Shown here one piece after another: positions 1 to 8,235 of a stretch of DNA of 64,000 bases. Both the position numbers and the translations under genes were made by a program. Source of the DNA: Chryseobacterium piscicola (GTDB taxonomy: Bacteria > Bacteroidota > Bacteroidia > Flavobacteriales > Weeksellaceae); the NCBI RefSeq assembly GCF_900156685.1, contig NZ_FTOJ01000001.1:310001-374000 (forward strand), in the 5' to 3' direction. The stretch's first letter is position 1. Every line of letters starts with the position of its first letter. The notes below the pieces were generated by a model. It saw nothing but the letters and a program-made list of their open reading frames with translations. It was not told the origin of the DNA and searched no databases.

Positions 1-1
1 G

Positions 2-205
2 TTGATTGTTATTTCTCACTTAGCGCAGGTTGCCGCAAAAGGAAATGATAATTACAAAGTGGTAAAAGAAGATGTCAACGGCAAAACTCAATCAACAATT
101 ATCACATTAAGTGAAGAAGATAAGCTGAATGAAATTGCACAGCTGCTTTCCGGAAGTAAGATTACGGAAGCGGCGATGGCACAAGCGAGGGAATTGATTG
201 GGTAA
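2..205 (+). CDS. recN: DNA repair protein RecN, C-terminal end (partial)
   Basis: These are the last 67 codons of recN; the start lies left of the window. RecN is an SMC-like ATPase that acts at DNA double-strand breaks with the recombination machinery. The fragment begins with VISHLAQVAAKG, the conserved segment holding the switch histidine of the C-terminal ATPase half, and ends with the usual family tail (EIAQLLSG, then IT and an Ala-rich helix ending in ELIG). The first codon in view is TTG inside the gene and is not a start. The next gene follows after 17 bases. The family call rests on the conserved C-terminus only. Confidence 0.85.
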   Translation: MIVISHLAQVAAKGNDNYKVVKEDVNGKTQSTIITLSEEDKLNEIAQLLSGSKITEAAMAQARELIG

Positions 206-222
206 TTAGATATTATTGAAGT

Positions 223-789
223 ATGAAAATTTTATTTGTAATTTTTATGTCTTTGGTAGGCAATGTTATTTTTGCTCAAGGTGATTCCGAAAAAGATTTT
301 CAAAAACTATTTGTTGGGTTGAATGTGGACCGTAGCCCCGAAGAAATAATTTTAGGATCTAACCTGAAATTTGAAAAAATTACTAGGACACAGGAGATTA
401 CAGGAGAAACTATTACAATTTACCATTCAAAATATGACAAAAATGTCATGATAAAATCAAAGATACTGGATGCTGAAGTTTGGATAGAGCAACAAGATTT
501 TGAGAAAGACCTTGGGCGACATACCGTTTCTCAGAGAATAGCGTTTCCAAATTATGAAGCTTTGATTGTTGAGTACAATAATGTTTTCAATAAATTTGAA
601 CCCTATGCTTCTAATATTATGGGTGAATCGCCTGAGAATGAAAGCGAAGGAAAGGATATTCAGACAACATTAACCATAAAAGATGATGTTGCTGTAAGAT
701 ATTTTAATTTGTCCTATCGCATACCCAAGAAGGAACATCAGGCTAAAACCCAGTATTTACTTATTAGCTATCGTTATAGAAGATGGTAA
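223..789 (+). CDS. Secreted protein of unknown function
   Basis: This 188-residue protein starts with a classical signal peptide: a basic start, a hydrophobic core, and likely cleavage after VIFAQ near residue 19. It is therefore exported to the periplasm or beyond. I do not recognise a family. The mature part is mixed polar, with no transmembrane segment and no cysteine pattern, and ends in an aromatic and basic YRYRRW. It follows recN closely and precedes a DUF5687 permease gene by 75 bases; neither neighbour suggests a role. The reading frame is intact and the signal peptide supports a real gene. Confidence 0.7.
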   Translation: MKILFVIFMSLVGNVIFAQGDSEKDFQKLFVGLNVDRSPEEIILGSNLKFEKITRTQEITGETITIYHSKYDKNVMIKSKILDAEVWIEQQDFEKDLGRHTVSQRIAFPNYEALIVEYNNVFNKFEPYASNIMGESPENESEGKDIQTTLTIKDDVAVRYFNLSYRIPKKEHQAKTQYLLISYRYRRW

Positions 790-864
790 TTAATTATTCT
801 TTTGTTAATCCTACTAACCTGTAACAAAAACCACATTATATTTACTAATGTAAAAAAGTAAACG

Positions 865-2331
865 ATGTTTGTACAGTTCCTGAGGTTAGAAATCAAAAGT
901 TTTTTTCGTGGTACTTCTGTCGGAATCAATCTGGCAATGAAGATTTTCCGGTTCATCGGGATTCTTTCTTTTATAGTCTATTGCATCGGAGCCGCTTTTC
1001 TGGCATTTTTCTATGTGAGGGAAGAAATGGAGGAGGATCCGATGAAAATTGTGTCGAGATTTATGATCCTTTTATGGGTTGCAGATTTGATTCTGAAATA
1101 TCTCATGCAGCAGATGTCTACGCAGAATATCAAACCTTTTCTTACGCTCAATATTCCTAAGAAAACGTTGGTTAATTACATGCTGATCAAAACTTTTCTC
1201 TCGCCGTTTAGCTGGATGAATTCTTTTTTCCTGATCACATTTGTAGTAATTTGCATGTTCAACGGTTTTGGGATTCTGGGAAGTTTAAGCTGGCTTATTG
1301 CACTTTCAATGTTGTTTTATCTAAATAATTTTATCAATATTCTCTTCAACAATAAAGAAAATATTGCCATCGCTGTAGGAATTGTGTTTGCGATAATTGG
1401 AGGCTTGACGTATTACAACATCATTCCGCTTTTTAATTATTCTGAAAAACTTTTTTACGCTTTTTATGATCAGCCTTATTTTACAGTATTTGCAATTGCC
1501 TTATTTGCGGGATTATGGTGGATCTGTTTTAACCACGTAAAAAAAGAATTCTATCTCGACCAAGGCTTAGAAGACAAAAAAACAATCGGGAAAACAGAAA
1601 ACATTGCTTTTCTGAATAAATACGGTGCAATCGGAAGTTTCATCAACAACGATATCAAAATGCTTAGAAGAAATAAAGTGACGAAAGGCGTTCTGATTGG
1701 GAGTTTTATGTTTATTTTCTACGGTTTGCTGATGTTCACTTCCCCTCTTTATAAAACCCCTTACATGATGATGCTGATGGGATTATTTGTCACAGGCGGT
1801 TTTCAGTTTCTGTTTGGGCAGAGAGTGCCATCTTTTGACAGTTCATATTATCCGCTGATGATGACGCTGAATGTTCCGTATAAAGAATATCTAAAGGCAA
1901 AATGGTGGCTCATGAATATTGTAACCGCTGCTTCCATCGTTGTAGCACTTTTTTATGCAATAATCAGTTGGGAAGTCTATTTCAGCTTTTTTGCTGCCGG
2001 ATTGTACAATATCGGTGTAAATTCCCAGTTTACATTGTGGTCAGGCGCTTTTACCAAAACCCAGATCGATCTGAACTCTAAAGAAAAAGTAATGGGTCAG
2101 AAAAACAGTTTTAATCTGAAAAGTCTTCTGTTGCTTATCCCTAAAATGTTACTACCCATAGCTGTTTTTGGTGCAACAAAATACTTCTACGGTATGACTG
2201 CAGCTGTAGGTACTATTGCCGTTCTGGGATTGATAGGATTTCTATTCAGAGAAAAAATATTCGACATTATTGTAAAACAGTACAAAAGTGAAAAATACAG
2301 CACAATAGAAGCGTTTAAAGCCAAAAATTAA
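865..2331 (+). CDS. DUF5687 family membrane protein, ABC-2-like permease
   Basis: This 488-residue protein has roughly ten or more hydrophobic segments spread over its length, separated by short basic loops. It resembles the DUF5687 family of Bacteroidetes, which occurs next to an ABC ATPase and probably forms the membrane part of an exporter. The ATPase gene follows 4 bases downstream, so the two are almost certainly co-translated. The substrate cannot be read from the sequence. The soluble loop around residues 235-270 is rich in charged residues and is probably cytoplasmic, where it could contact the ATPase. The family name is from memory of the pattern; membrane topology is by eye. Confidence 0.8.
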   Translation: MFVQFLRLEIKSFFRGTSVGINLAMKIFRFIGILSFIVYCIGAAFLAFFYVREEMEEDPMKIVSRFMILLWVADLILKYLMQQMSTQNIKPFLTLNIPKKTLVNYMLIKTFLSPFSWMNSFFLITFVVICMFNGFGILGSLSWLIALSMLFYLNNFINILFNNKENIAIAVGIVFAIIGGLTYYNIIPLFNYSEKLFYAFYDQPYFTVFAIALFAGLWWICFNHVKKEFYLDQGLEDKKTIGKTENIAFLNKYGAIGSFINNDIKMLRRNKVTKGVLIGSFMFIFYGLLMFTSPLYKTPYMMMLMGLFVTGGFQFLFGQRVPSFDSSYYPLMMTLNVPYKEYLKAKWWLMNIVTAASIVVALFYAIISWEVYFSFFAAGLYNIGVNSQFTLWSGAFTKTQIDLNSKEKVMGQKNSFNLKSLLLLIPKMLLPIAVFGATKYFYGMTAAVGTIAVLGLIGFLFREKIFDIIVKQYKSEKYSTIEAFKAKN

Positions 2332-2335
2332 TACA

Positions 2336-3052
2336 ATGATTACTATACATAATTTATCTAAAACTTACGGAAACGCAACCGTTCTCAATATCGAAAATCT
2401 AGAAATTCCAAAAGGCGAAACTTTTGGCTTGGTAGGAAATAACGGAGCCGGAAAAACAACACTCTTCAGTTTGATGCTTGATTTAATTCAGCCTACGACA
2501 GGTTTTGTAAGCATCGACGGAATCAAGGTCAACGAATCTGAAGCTTGGAAATCTAAAGTTGCCGCTTTCGTAGATGATACTTTTCTGATAGGATATCTCA
2601 CGCCGGAAGAATATTTTTATTTCATCGGAGAATTGAGAGGACAAAATAAAGCTTCGGTAGATGAATTTCTGGTGCAGTTTCACGATCTTTTTAACGGAGA
2701 GATTGTGAACTCAGGGAAATATGTAAGAGATTTATCCAAAGGAAATCAGAAAAAAGTAGGAATTGTAGGGGCGATCATCGGAAATCCAGAAATCGTTATT
2801 TTGGATGAGCCTTTTGCCAATCTTGATCCTTCTACACAGATTAAATTGAAGAATTTAATTAAAGAACTATCAAAACAAAGCGGTGTGACTTTTCTTATTT
2901 CAAGCCACGATCTTGCGCATACAACTGAAGTGTGCAACCGAATTGTTGTTGTTAATAAAGGTGTTCAAGTAAAAGATATTCAGACCAATCCTGAGACATT
3001 GAGAGATCTGGAACAGTATTTTGCCGATCAGGTGAATGTTGTAAGCATGTAA
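2336..3052 (+). CDS. ABC transporter ATP-binding protein
   Basis: A complete single-domain ABC ATPase of 238 residues. Walker A is GNNGAGKTT at residues 34-42; a variant signature (LSKGNQ instead of LSGGQ) comes near residue 135; Walker B is VILDEP, followed by ANLDP; the switch histidine sits in SSHD. It powers transport together with the DUF5687 membrane protein encoded 4 bases upstream. The signature variant is common in ATPases of ABC-2 exporters. A strong palindrome followed by T residues comes 25 bases after the stop and probably ends this transcript. Confidence 0.92.
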   Translation: MITIHNLSKTYGNATVLNIENLEIPKGETFGLVGNNGAGKTTLFSLMLDLIQPTTGFVSIDGIKVNESEAWKSKVAAFVDDTFLIGYLTPEEYFYFIGELRGQNKASVDEFLVQFHDLFNGEIVNSGKYVRDLSKGNQKKVGIVGAIIGNPEIVILDEPFANLDPSTQIKLKNLIKELSKQSGVTFLISSHDLAHTTEVCNRIVVVNKGVQVKDIQTNPETLRDLEQYFADQVNVVSM

Positions 3053-3077
3053 TTTTTAAATTTGCAACAGTCAATTC

Positions 3078-3116
3078 AAACCTAACAGGTTTTTAAAACC
3101 TGTTAGGTTTTTTTTA
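3078..3116 (+). terminator. Perfect palindrome with T tail, likely terminator
   Basis: A 16-bp perfect inverted repeat has left arm AAACCTAACAGGTTTT at 3078-3093 and right arm AAAACCTGTTAGGTTT at 3095-3110. The arms are separated by a single base and followed by a run of T residues. It lies just after the ABC ATPase gene. The perfect symmetry and the CCTAACAGG core also fit a dispersed repeat used as a terminator. Confidence 0.7.
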
Positions 3117-3229
3117 TCCAATAATCGTATTCATTTTCAGTTGATTATCAATTTAATTTTAATGAATTATTTTTTCGTGTAACCTTTTCAACTTTTCCTT
3201 GTCTTTATAGTAGAAACAGAATAACAATC

Positions 3230-3790
3230 ATGAAGCTTTTGTTTAATAATAGAAAAGAAGATCTGCTGAGCCGTTTGAAAAAACAGGATCCGGCTGCGCA
3301 GAAAATCTTTTACGATCAAAGTGTGAAAAAATTTCTGAGTGTGGCAAAAAGCTACGTCACCGATCTGTATCAGGCAGAAGATTGCGTGATAAAAGCGTTT
3401 TGTAAGATTTTTAAACATATAGAAAGCTTCCGTGGCGAAGGGAATTTTGAAGGGTGGGCAAGAAAAATTGTGGTCAACGAATGCCTCAATTTTATTAAAA
3501 GCCACAAAACAGTTTTTTATCTCGACGATGTTCACGCTTCTGTTCTCGAAGAAATTCATGATGAGCAAATTGTTTTTGATTTTAATGCGCAGGAACTTTT
3601 AGATCAGCTTCCGGATGCTTACAGAATGGTTTTTAACCTTTATGTGATTGAAGAATATTCGCATCAGGAAATTGCAGATACACTGAATATTTCTTTAGCG
3701 GTAAGCAAAACGCAACTCTTCAGAGCAAAAGAAAAATTAAGAAAGATTTACTTTCAACAACAAAAACAACTGAAAAATGAACTCGTTTAA
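3230..3790 (+). CDS. ECF-type RNA polymerase sigma factor
   Basis: This 186-residue protein is a sigma-70 family factor of the extracytoplasmic function group, which directs RNA polymerase to a small regulon. Region 2 is visible around residues 40-85 (YQAEDCVIKAFCKIF, then FRGEGNFEGWARKIVVNE). Region 4 lies around residues 125-170 (LPDAYRMVFNLYVIE, then SHQEIADTLNIS and LFRAKEKLRK). There is no region 1 or 3, as expected for ECF factors. The next gene overlaps by 14 bases and encodes a membrane protein with the layout of an anti-sigma factor, so the pair is probably a signal-transduction unit controlling the envelope genes that follow. Confidence 0.92.
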   Translation: MKLLFNNRKEDLLSRLKKQDPAAQKIFYDQSVKKFLSVAKSYVTDLYQAEDCVIKAFCKIFKHIESFRGEGNFEGWARKIVVNECLNFIKSHKTVFYLDDVHASVLEEIHDEQIVFDFNAQELLDQLPDAYRMVFNLYVIEEYSHQEIADTLNISLAVSKTQLFRAKEKLRKIYFQQQKQLKNELV

Positions 3791-4391
3791 TAATAATTTT
3801 GAAAAACAGCTCAAAAAGCAAATCGATGAAAGAGAAATAGCTCCTTCTAGAGATTTGTGGGCTGAAATTCAGATTCAAACTGAAAATGCAAGCCCGACAA
3901 AATCTAAGTTAAACTGGCTTTTGCTTACGGCGTGTTTTGTTTTAATATTGGGCTTGGGAGCAGTTTTGCTTTTAAAAAATGACTCTGAAGCTACCGTACA
4001 GATGGCTGAAACTGAGAAAACTTCTGATATTAGTGAGCAGAATCTAGGTAAACAGCTACAAATGGCTAATAATAAGGGAAATATTGAAAAGGTAGAGGGT
4101 ATAAAATTTACTCACATTGAAAATTCCCCTTCTGAATTAAAGATTGAAAAAGAAGTTTCTCTTAAAAACGAAATTCCGTTAATTAAAGAAAATCCTTCTG
4201 AAATCGCCTCTCAAATTATTACACAGAATGAGCCTGCGAAAATTATGGCAAAATCAGATTCTGTAAAGGTTCAGAAGAAAAAAAGATATGTAGATCCTTC
4301 AACACTGCTTTTCTCGGTAGAGCATAAAGACGTTATCGAAAAATCTAAAGAAGGAAGCAATGTGGCGACCATCGACCTGAATAACAAATAA
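3777..4391 (+). CDS. Single-pass membrane protein, probable anti-sigma partner
   Basis: A 204-residue protein whose gene overlaps the sigma factor gene by 14 bases, a sign of translational coupling. The first 43 residues are charged and would be cytoplasmic. One transmembrane helix follows at about residues 45-66 (LLLTACFVLILGLGAVLLL), and then a polar, Lys- and Glu-rich periplasmic tail. This layout matches anti-sigma factors that hold their sigma at the membrane. I see no recognisable zinc-binding anti-sigma motif (HxxxCxxC), so the role is inferred from position and topology, not homology. Confidence 0.65.
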   Translation: MNSFNNNFEKQLKKQIDEREIAPSRDLWAEIQIQTENASPTKSKLNWLLLTACFVLILGLGAVLLLKNDSEATVQMAETEKTSDISEQNLGKQLQMANNKGNIEKVEGIKFTHIENSPSELKIEKEVSLKNEIPLIKENPSEIASQIITQNEPAKIMAKSDSVKVQKKKRYVDPSTLLFSVEHKDVIEKSKEGSNVATIDLNNK

Positions 4392-4421
4392 TTCAATTTT
4401 AAACTAAAAAATAATAATATT

Positions 4422-5459
4422 ATGATTAAGAAATTTATCATCACAGGAATGTTGTGCCTTGTTGCTACTTCATTGCACGCACAGAAAAAGACTTTGGGAA
4501 TCAATCTTCAATCTAAAGAAGACACTACGGTAAGCCCGATTGTAAAGGAGAAAGTGGAAGAATACGCTTCAAAAATCAACGCTATTATTCAGGAAGAAAA
4601 GAAACTGATGGAAGCTGAATTGGTGATTCTTCAGGCAAAAAATCTTGAAAAGACAGAATTCGACAAACAGAAAGCGCAAATTGCAGATACATATTCACAA
4701 AAAATTGATCAAAAAATTGAAGCTTTAGGATTTGATTTGGATCAGGTGATCCAAAAGCAGGTGAGATATTCTCTGTTAAATTCTGATGTAACCTCTAATG
4801 AAGAATTAAAGGCACAGTTGCTTAAGAAATACAGGCCGACAAAAAACCTTGAAGGATATTTCTCTTACGGAATAATGACCTTCACGAATGATAAGCCCGA
4901 TAATGATTTAGACAAAAATGTAGGCTATGCCAATAATCTCGAGTTCGGTTTAAAATTCAATTATCAGTTCAGCAGAACCAGTCCGTGGGGATTGATTTCT
5001 GGTTTGGGCTTTTCATGGAGAACGGTTCGTCTCGATAACAACATGATTTTCACAAAACAAAACAATGAAGTGATGCCTTCAAAATACGAAGGAAGTCTAG
5101 ATAAAAGTAAACTAAGAACGGGGTATCTAATGGTGCCATTCGGTTTTCAGTATAATTTTTCTAAACTTAAAACTGCAGGTATGGATGTTCAGTACAGGCC
5201 TTATTCAGAAGGTTTAAGGATAGGAGCGAATGTCTATGGCGGAATTAAAATGTCAACTAATAATATCGTTAAAGGAGATAGCCAAAGTTTCAGAGACCGT
5301 TCCAATTATCAGGTAAATCCATTTGTTTACGGAGCTCAGTTTACAGTTTCTTATGATAATGTAAGTGTTTTCGTTAAAAGAGATTTCAGCAATTTCTTCA
5401 AAGATTCATATTTTGAAAACGATAAAGCTTTGGTTTTCGGAGTTGCTTTAGGATGGTAA
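4422..5459 (+). CDS. Outer-membrane beta-barrel protein with N-terminal coiled-coil region
   Basis: A 345-residue exported protein with a signal peptide ending near LHAQ (residue 21). Residues about 30-120 are rich in Glu, Lys and Gln and look helical. From about residue 140 the sequence alternates aromatic and polar residues in typical beta-barrel strands (for example GYFSYGIMTF, LKFNYQFS, FGVALGW), and it ends in an aromatic residue, as outer-membrane proteins do. It follows the sigma and anti-sigma pair by 30 bases and is a plausible member of their regulon. The function beyond an outer-membrane location is unknown. Confidence 0.7.
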   Translation: MIKKFIITGMLCLVATSLHAQKKTLGINLQSKEDTTVSPIVKEKVEEYASKINAIIQEEKKLMEAELVILQAKNLEKTEFDKQKAQIADTYSQKIDQKIEALGFDLDQVIQKQVRYSLLNSDVTSNEELKAQLLKKYRPTKNLEGYFSYGIMTFTNDKPDNDLDKNVGYANNLEFGLKFNYQFSRTSPWGLISGLGFSWRTVRLDNNMIFTKQNNEVMPSKYEGSLDKSKLRTGYLMVPFGFQYNFSKLKTAGMDVQYRPYSEGLRIGANVYGGIKMSTNNIVKGDSQSFRDRSNYQVNPFVYGAQFTVSYDNVSVFVKRDFSNFFKDSYFENDKALVFGVALGW

Positions 5460-5486
5460 TTTAGAGTAATGACTCAATTAAAAATA

Positions 5487-6515
5487 ATGAATAAATTTTT
5501 AGGATTAATAGGTGTTTTTTGTCTCGCCATCAATATCAATGCACAAAAAATAAAAACGTCACAAGACAGTACAAAAGTATTTTACGATAAACTGTTTAAA
5601 TCCTTAGAAGTAGCTTATTTGCATAAAAAAGATTTTGATTGGAAGAAATTAAAGGCTGAAACATTTAAAAACCTTGAAACGACAAAAGACTTTAAAAGTT
5701 CTTTGAAAGAAGTGAAGGTTTTATTTGAGAAAATTGGGGCAGATCATTCTAAAGTAATGTATCAAGGAAAAAATTACGGTCCGACAGTAGATGTTTCGTG
5801 GGAGAATTTCAGTGACTCGTGGATGAGAAAATTTAAAGCTAAACCAGAATTTGAAGCAAAAATTTTAGATGAAAAATATGGGTACATCTTAATGCCAAAT
5901 ATCTCATTTGATGATTTTAGTTCTGAAAATGTGCATAAAATCGCTCAGCCGTTATATGATAAAGTAGCTGAACTGAAAATGAGTAATAAATTGGAAGGAT
6001 GGATTGTAGATCTTCGCTTTAATACGGGTGGAAATTCATCGCCAATGCTTTTAGCTTTATATGATTTGTTGGGAGATACTGTGGTTTGGGGAACTCTTGA
6101 TGCTAATAAAAAGCTAACTAATTCTACTAAATTAAATAAGGGAGTTTACGATCAGGGAGAAAAGAAACCTTCTTATATAAAACCAAGTGGAGAATTAATG
6201 GATAAATCTAAAGTAGCGGTTCTTATAAGTGGATTAACGGCAAGCTCGGGTGAAGTAACAGCTTTAGCATTTAAAGGAAGGTTAAACACTATTTTTATAG
6301 GAGAAAAAACTTTAGGAAAAACAACTTCTAATATGGTTGTAACTCTACCTTTTGACGCAAGAATGCCTTTAAGTATTGGCTACGATTGTGATAGGAATGG
6401 TATTTATTATCAGCAGATTATACCTGATATTGTTGTTTCAAAGCAGGATAACTTTGATGATTTGTTACAGGATAAAAATATTCAGGAAGCAATACAGTTT
6501 TTTACTAAAAAATAA
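5487..6515 (+). CDS. S41 family peptidase (C-terminal processing protease type)
   Basis: This secreted protease-like protein has 342 residues from the ATG at 5487. That start puts MNKFLGLIGVFCLAININAQ at the front as a clean signal peptide; an ATG at 5469 would only add six polar residues. The S41 core is visible: IVDLRFNTGG, then SGLTASSGEVTALAF, where the second serine of TASSGE is the expected nucleophile, then GEKTLGKTTS. No PDZ domain is apparent, and the protein is shorter than classical CtpA enzymes. It lies 27 bases after the beta-barrel gene and probably belongs to the same transcript. A strong terminator follows. Confidence 0.82.
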   Translation: MNKFLGLIGVFCLAININAQKIKTSQDSTKVFYDKLFKSLEVAYLHKKDFDWKKLKAETFKNLETTKDFKSSLKEVKVLFEKIGADHSKVMYQGKNYGPTVDVSWENFSDSWMRKFKAKPEFEAKILDEKYGYILMPNISFDDFSSENVHKIAQPLYDKVAELKMSNKLEGWIVDLRFNTGGNSSPMLLALYDLLGDTVVWGTLDANKKLTNSTKLNKGVYDQGEKKPSYIKPSGELMDKSKVAVLISGLTASSGEVTALAFKGRLNTIFIGEKTLGKTTSNMVVTLPFDARMPLSIGYDCDRNGIYYQQIIPDIVVSKQDNFDDLLQDKNIQEAIQFFTKK

Positions 6516-6585
6516 TTTTATGATAAACTAAAAAACATACTTCAATTCGGCACAAGAATTGAGCAATAAAAATTAACATTCACAA

Positions 6586-6627
6586 ACAAGACACTCCGCA
6601 GAATTTTCTACGGAGTGTCTTGTTTTT
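6586..6627 (+). terminator. Rho-independent terminator after the S41 protease gene
   Basis: A 13-bp perfect stem pairs ACAAGACACTCCG (6586-6598) with its complement at 6611-6623. The loop is 12 bases and T residues follow on the plus strand. It sits between convergent genes and could also stop transcripts from the fumC side, although the minus-strand tail has fewer T residues. Confidence 0.85.
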
Positions 6628-6641
6628 ATGTATTTTGAAGA

Positions 6642-8036
6642 TTATTTTAAACTTCCCACCATATCTTCAGGTTTCACCCATTCATCAAATTGTTCTGAAG
6701 TCACAAAGCCAAGATTAATGGCTTCTTCTTTTAACGTCGTTCCATTTTTATGTGCGGTTTTTGCAATTTTTGCAGCGTTTTCATAACCAATGTGTGTGTT
6801 CAAAGCAGTTACCAACATCAAAGATTTGTCTACCAGTTCTTTAATTCTCTCATTATTCGGTTCAATTCCAACTGCACAGTGATTATTGAATGAAATACAT
6901 GCATCAGCAATCAACTGAGCAGATTGAAGGAAATTGTAGGCCATCACGGGTTTGAAAACATTCAGTTCGTAGTTCCCCTGCGTTCCCGCAAAAGAAATAG
7001 TAGTGTCATTTCCTAAAACCTGCGCACAAACCATCGTTAAAGCTTCATTCTGTGTAGGATTCACTTTCCCAGGCATGATAGATGAACCCGGCTCATTTTC
7101 AGGAATATGAATTTCACCAATCCCGGAACGAGGTCCGGAAGCCATCAATCTGATATCCTGAGCAATTTTATATAAAGAAACAGCCAATTGTTTTAAAGCT
7201 CCGTGAGATTCTACAATGGCATCATGAGCAGCCAAAGCTTCAAATTTATTTTCTGCTGTTACAAAAGGAAGGTTGGTGAATTTTGCAATATATTCTGCAA
7301 CTTTTACATCATAACCTTGAGGAGTATTTAACCCTGTTCCCACTGCAGTTCCTCCCAAAGCTAATTCAGAAAGATGGGGTAAAGTATTTTTTAAAGCTTT
7401 AATTCCATAATTTAATTGAGCAACATAGCCTGAAAATTCCTGTCCTAAAGTTAATGGCGTAGCATCCATTAAATGCGTTCTTCCGATTTTTACAATATCT
7501 TTAAATTGAATTGCTTTTTCGTTCAACGTATTTTTTAGTTTTTCAACTGCCGGAATGGTTGTTTCCACAACTTTTTTGTAAGCTGCGATGTGCATTGCGG
7601 TTGGATACGTGTCGTTTGAAGACTGAGATTTATTCACGTCATCATTCGCATGAATTTCAGATTTATCACCAAGATTTCCACCATTGTTGACGTGTGCTTT
7701 GTTGGAAATAACCTCATTCACATTCATATTCGATTGTGTTCCCGAGCCGGTTTGCCAAATCACCAAAGGAAATTGATCGTTTAATTTTCCAGCTAAAATT
7801 TCATCGCAAACTTTAGCAATCAGATCTCTTTTTTCTGGAGTTAAAACTCCCAAATCTGCATTAGTGAATGCCGCCGCTTTTTTTAAGTATGCAAAAGCTT
7901 CGATAATTTCATTGGGCATTGAACCTTCCGGACCAATTTTGAAATTGTTTCTTGATCGTTCTGTCTGTGCGCCCCAAAACTTATCAGCAGGAACCCGCAC
8001 TTCACCCATGGTGTCTTTTTCTATTCTGTAATTCAT
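6642..8036 (-). CDS. fumC: Class II fumarate hydratase
   Basis: FumC interconverts fumarate and malate in the TCA cycle without an iron-sulfur cluster. The 464-residue length is normal. Visible family features are [14 protein letters not shown] near residue 96, HANDDVN near 129, [11 protein letters not shown] near 139, GRTHLMD near 186 and the superfamily signature [10 protein letters not shown] at residues 317-326, which carries the catalytic loop serine. The gene is divergent from a class I, iron-sulfur fumarase, so the organism has both isoenzymes side by side. The class II enzyme would stay active under oxidative stress or iron shortage, which is known for such pairs in other bacteria. 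Confidence 0.97.
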   Translation of the reverse strand: MNYRIEKDTMGEVRVPADKFWGAQTERSRNNFKIGPEGSMPNEIIEAFAYLKKAAAFTNADLGVLTPEKRDLIAKVCDEILAGKLNDQFPLVIWQTGSGTQSNMNVNEVISNKAHVNNGGNLGDKSEIHANDDVNKSQSSNDTYPTAMHIAAYKKVVETTIPAVEKLKNTLNEKAIQFKDIVKIGRTHLMDATPLTLGQEFSGYVAQLNYGIKALKNTLPHLSELALGGTAVGTGLNTPQGYDVKVAEYIAKFTNLPFVTAENKFEALAAHDAIVESHGALKQLAVSLYKIAQDIRLMASGPRSGIGEIHIPENEPGSSIMPGKVNPTQNEALTMVCAQVLGNDTTISFAGTQGNYELNVFKPVMAYNFLQSAQLIADACISFNNHCAVGIEPNNERIKELVDKSLMLVTALNTHIGYENAAKIAKTAHKNGTTLKEEAINLGFVTSEQFDEWVKPEDMVGSLK

Positions 8037-8052
8037 TATGAAATTGTTTGTT

Positions 8053-8090
8053 TAAGGTTTAAGATGAGCTAAAGATTAATTTAAACCTTA
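8053..8090. repeat. Inverted repeat in the fumC leader
   Basis: TAAGGTTTAA at 8053-8062 is perfectly inverted as TTAAACCTTA at 8081-8090, 17-27 bases upstream of the fumC start. It could fold in the fumC leader RNA or be a protein site. It is AT-rich, so chance is possible. Confidence 0.35.
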
Positions 8091-8208
8091 ATCTTCACCT
8101 AAGCCTCAATTGATAAAGTTAAACAATGCATAAAAACCTCGCAATTTATAATCATTATAAATACGTATTTAAGTCATTGATTTTACTTATGCTTTTTTGG
8201 GTAAGCCG

Positions 8209-8216
8209 TATTTTTG
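8209..8216 (+). promoter_or_regulatory. Likely -7 promoter element for the class I fumarase gene
   Basis: TATTTTTG matches the Bacteroidetes -7 consensus TAnnTTTG and ends 20 bases before the ATG. A clear -33 TTG at the right distance is missing, so this is a partial match. Confidence 0.55.
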
Positions 8217-8235
8217 CACTGAAAATAGAAAGTAA

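Noticed and set aside
3188..3568. A 126-codon minus-strand frame over the sigma factor gene
   Set aside because: Antisense to conserved sigma region 2; unusual composition; no independent support.
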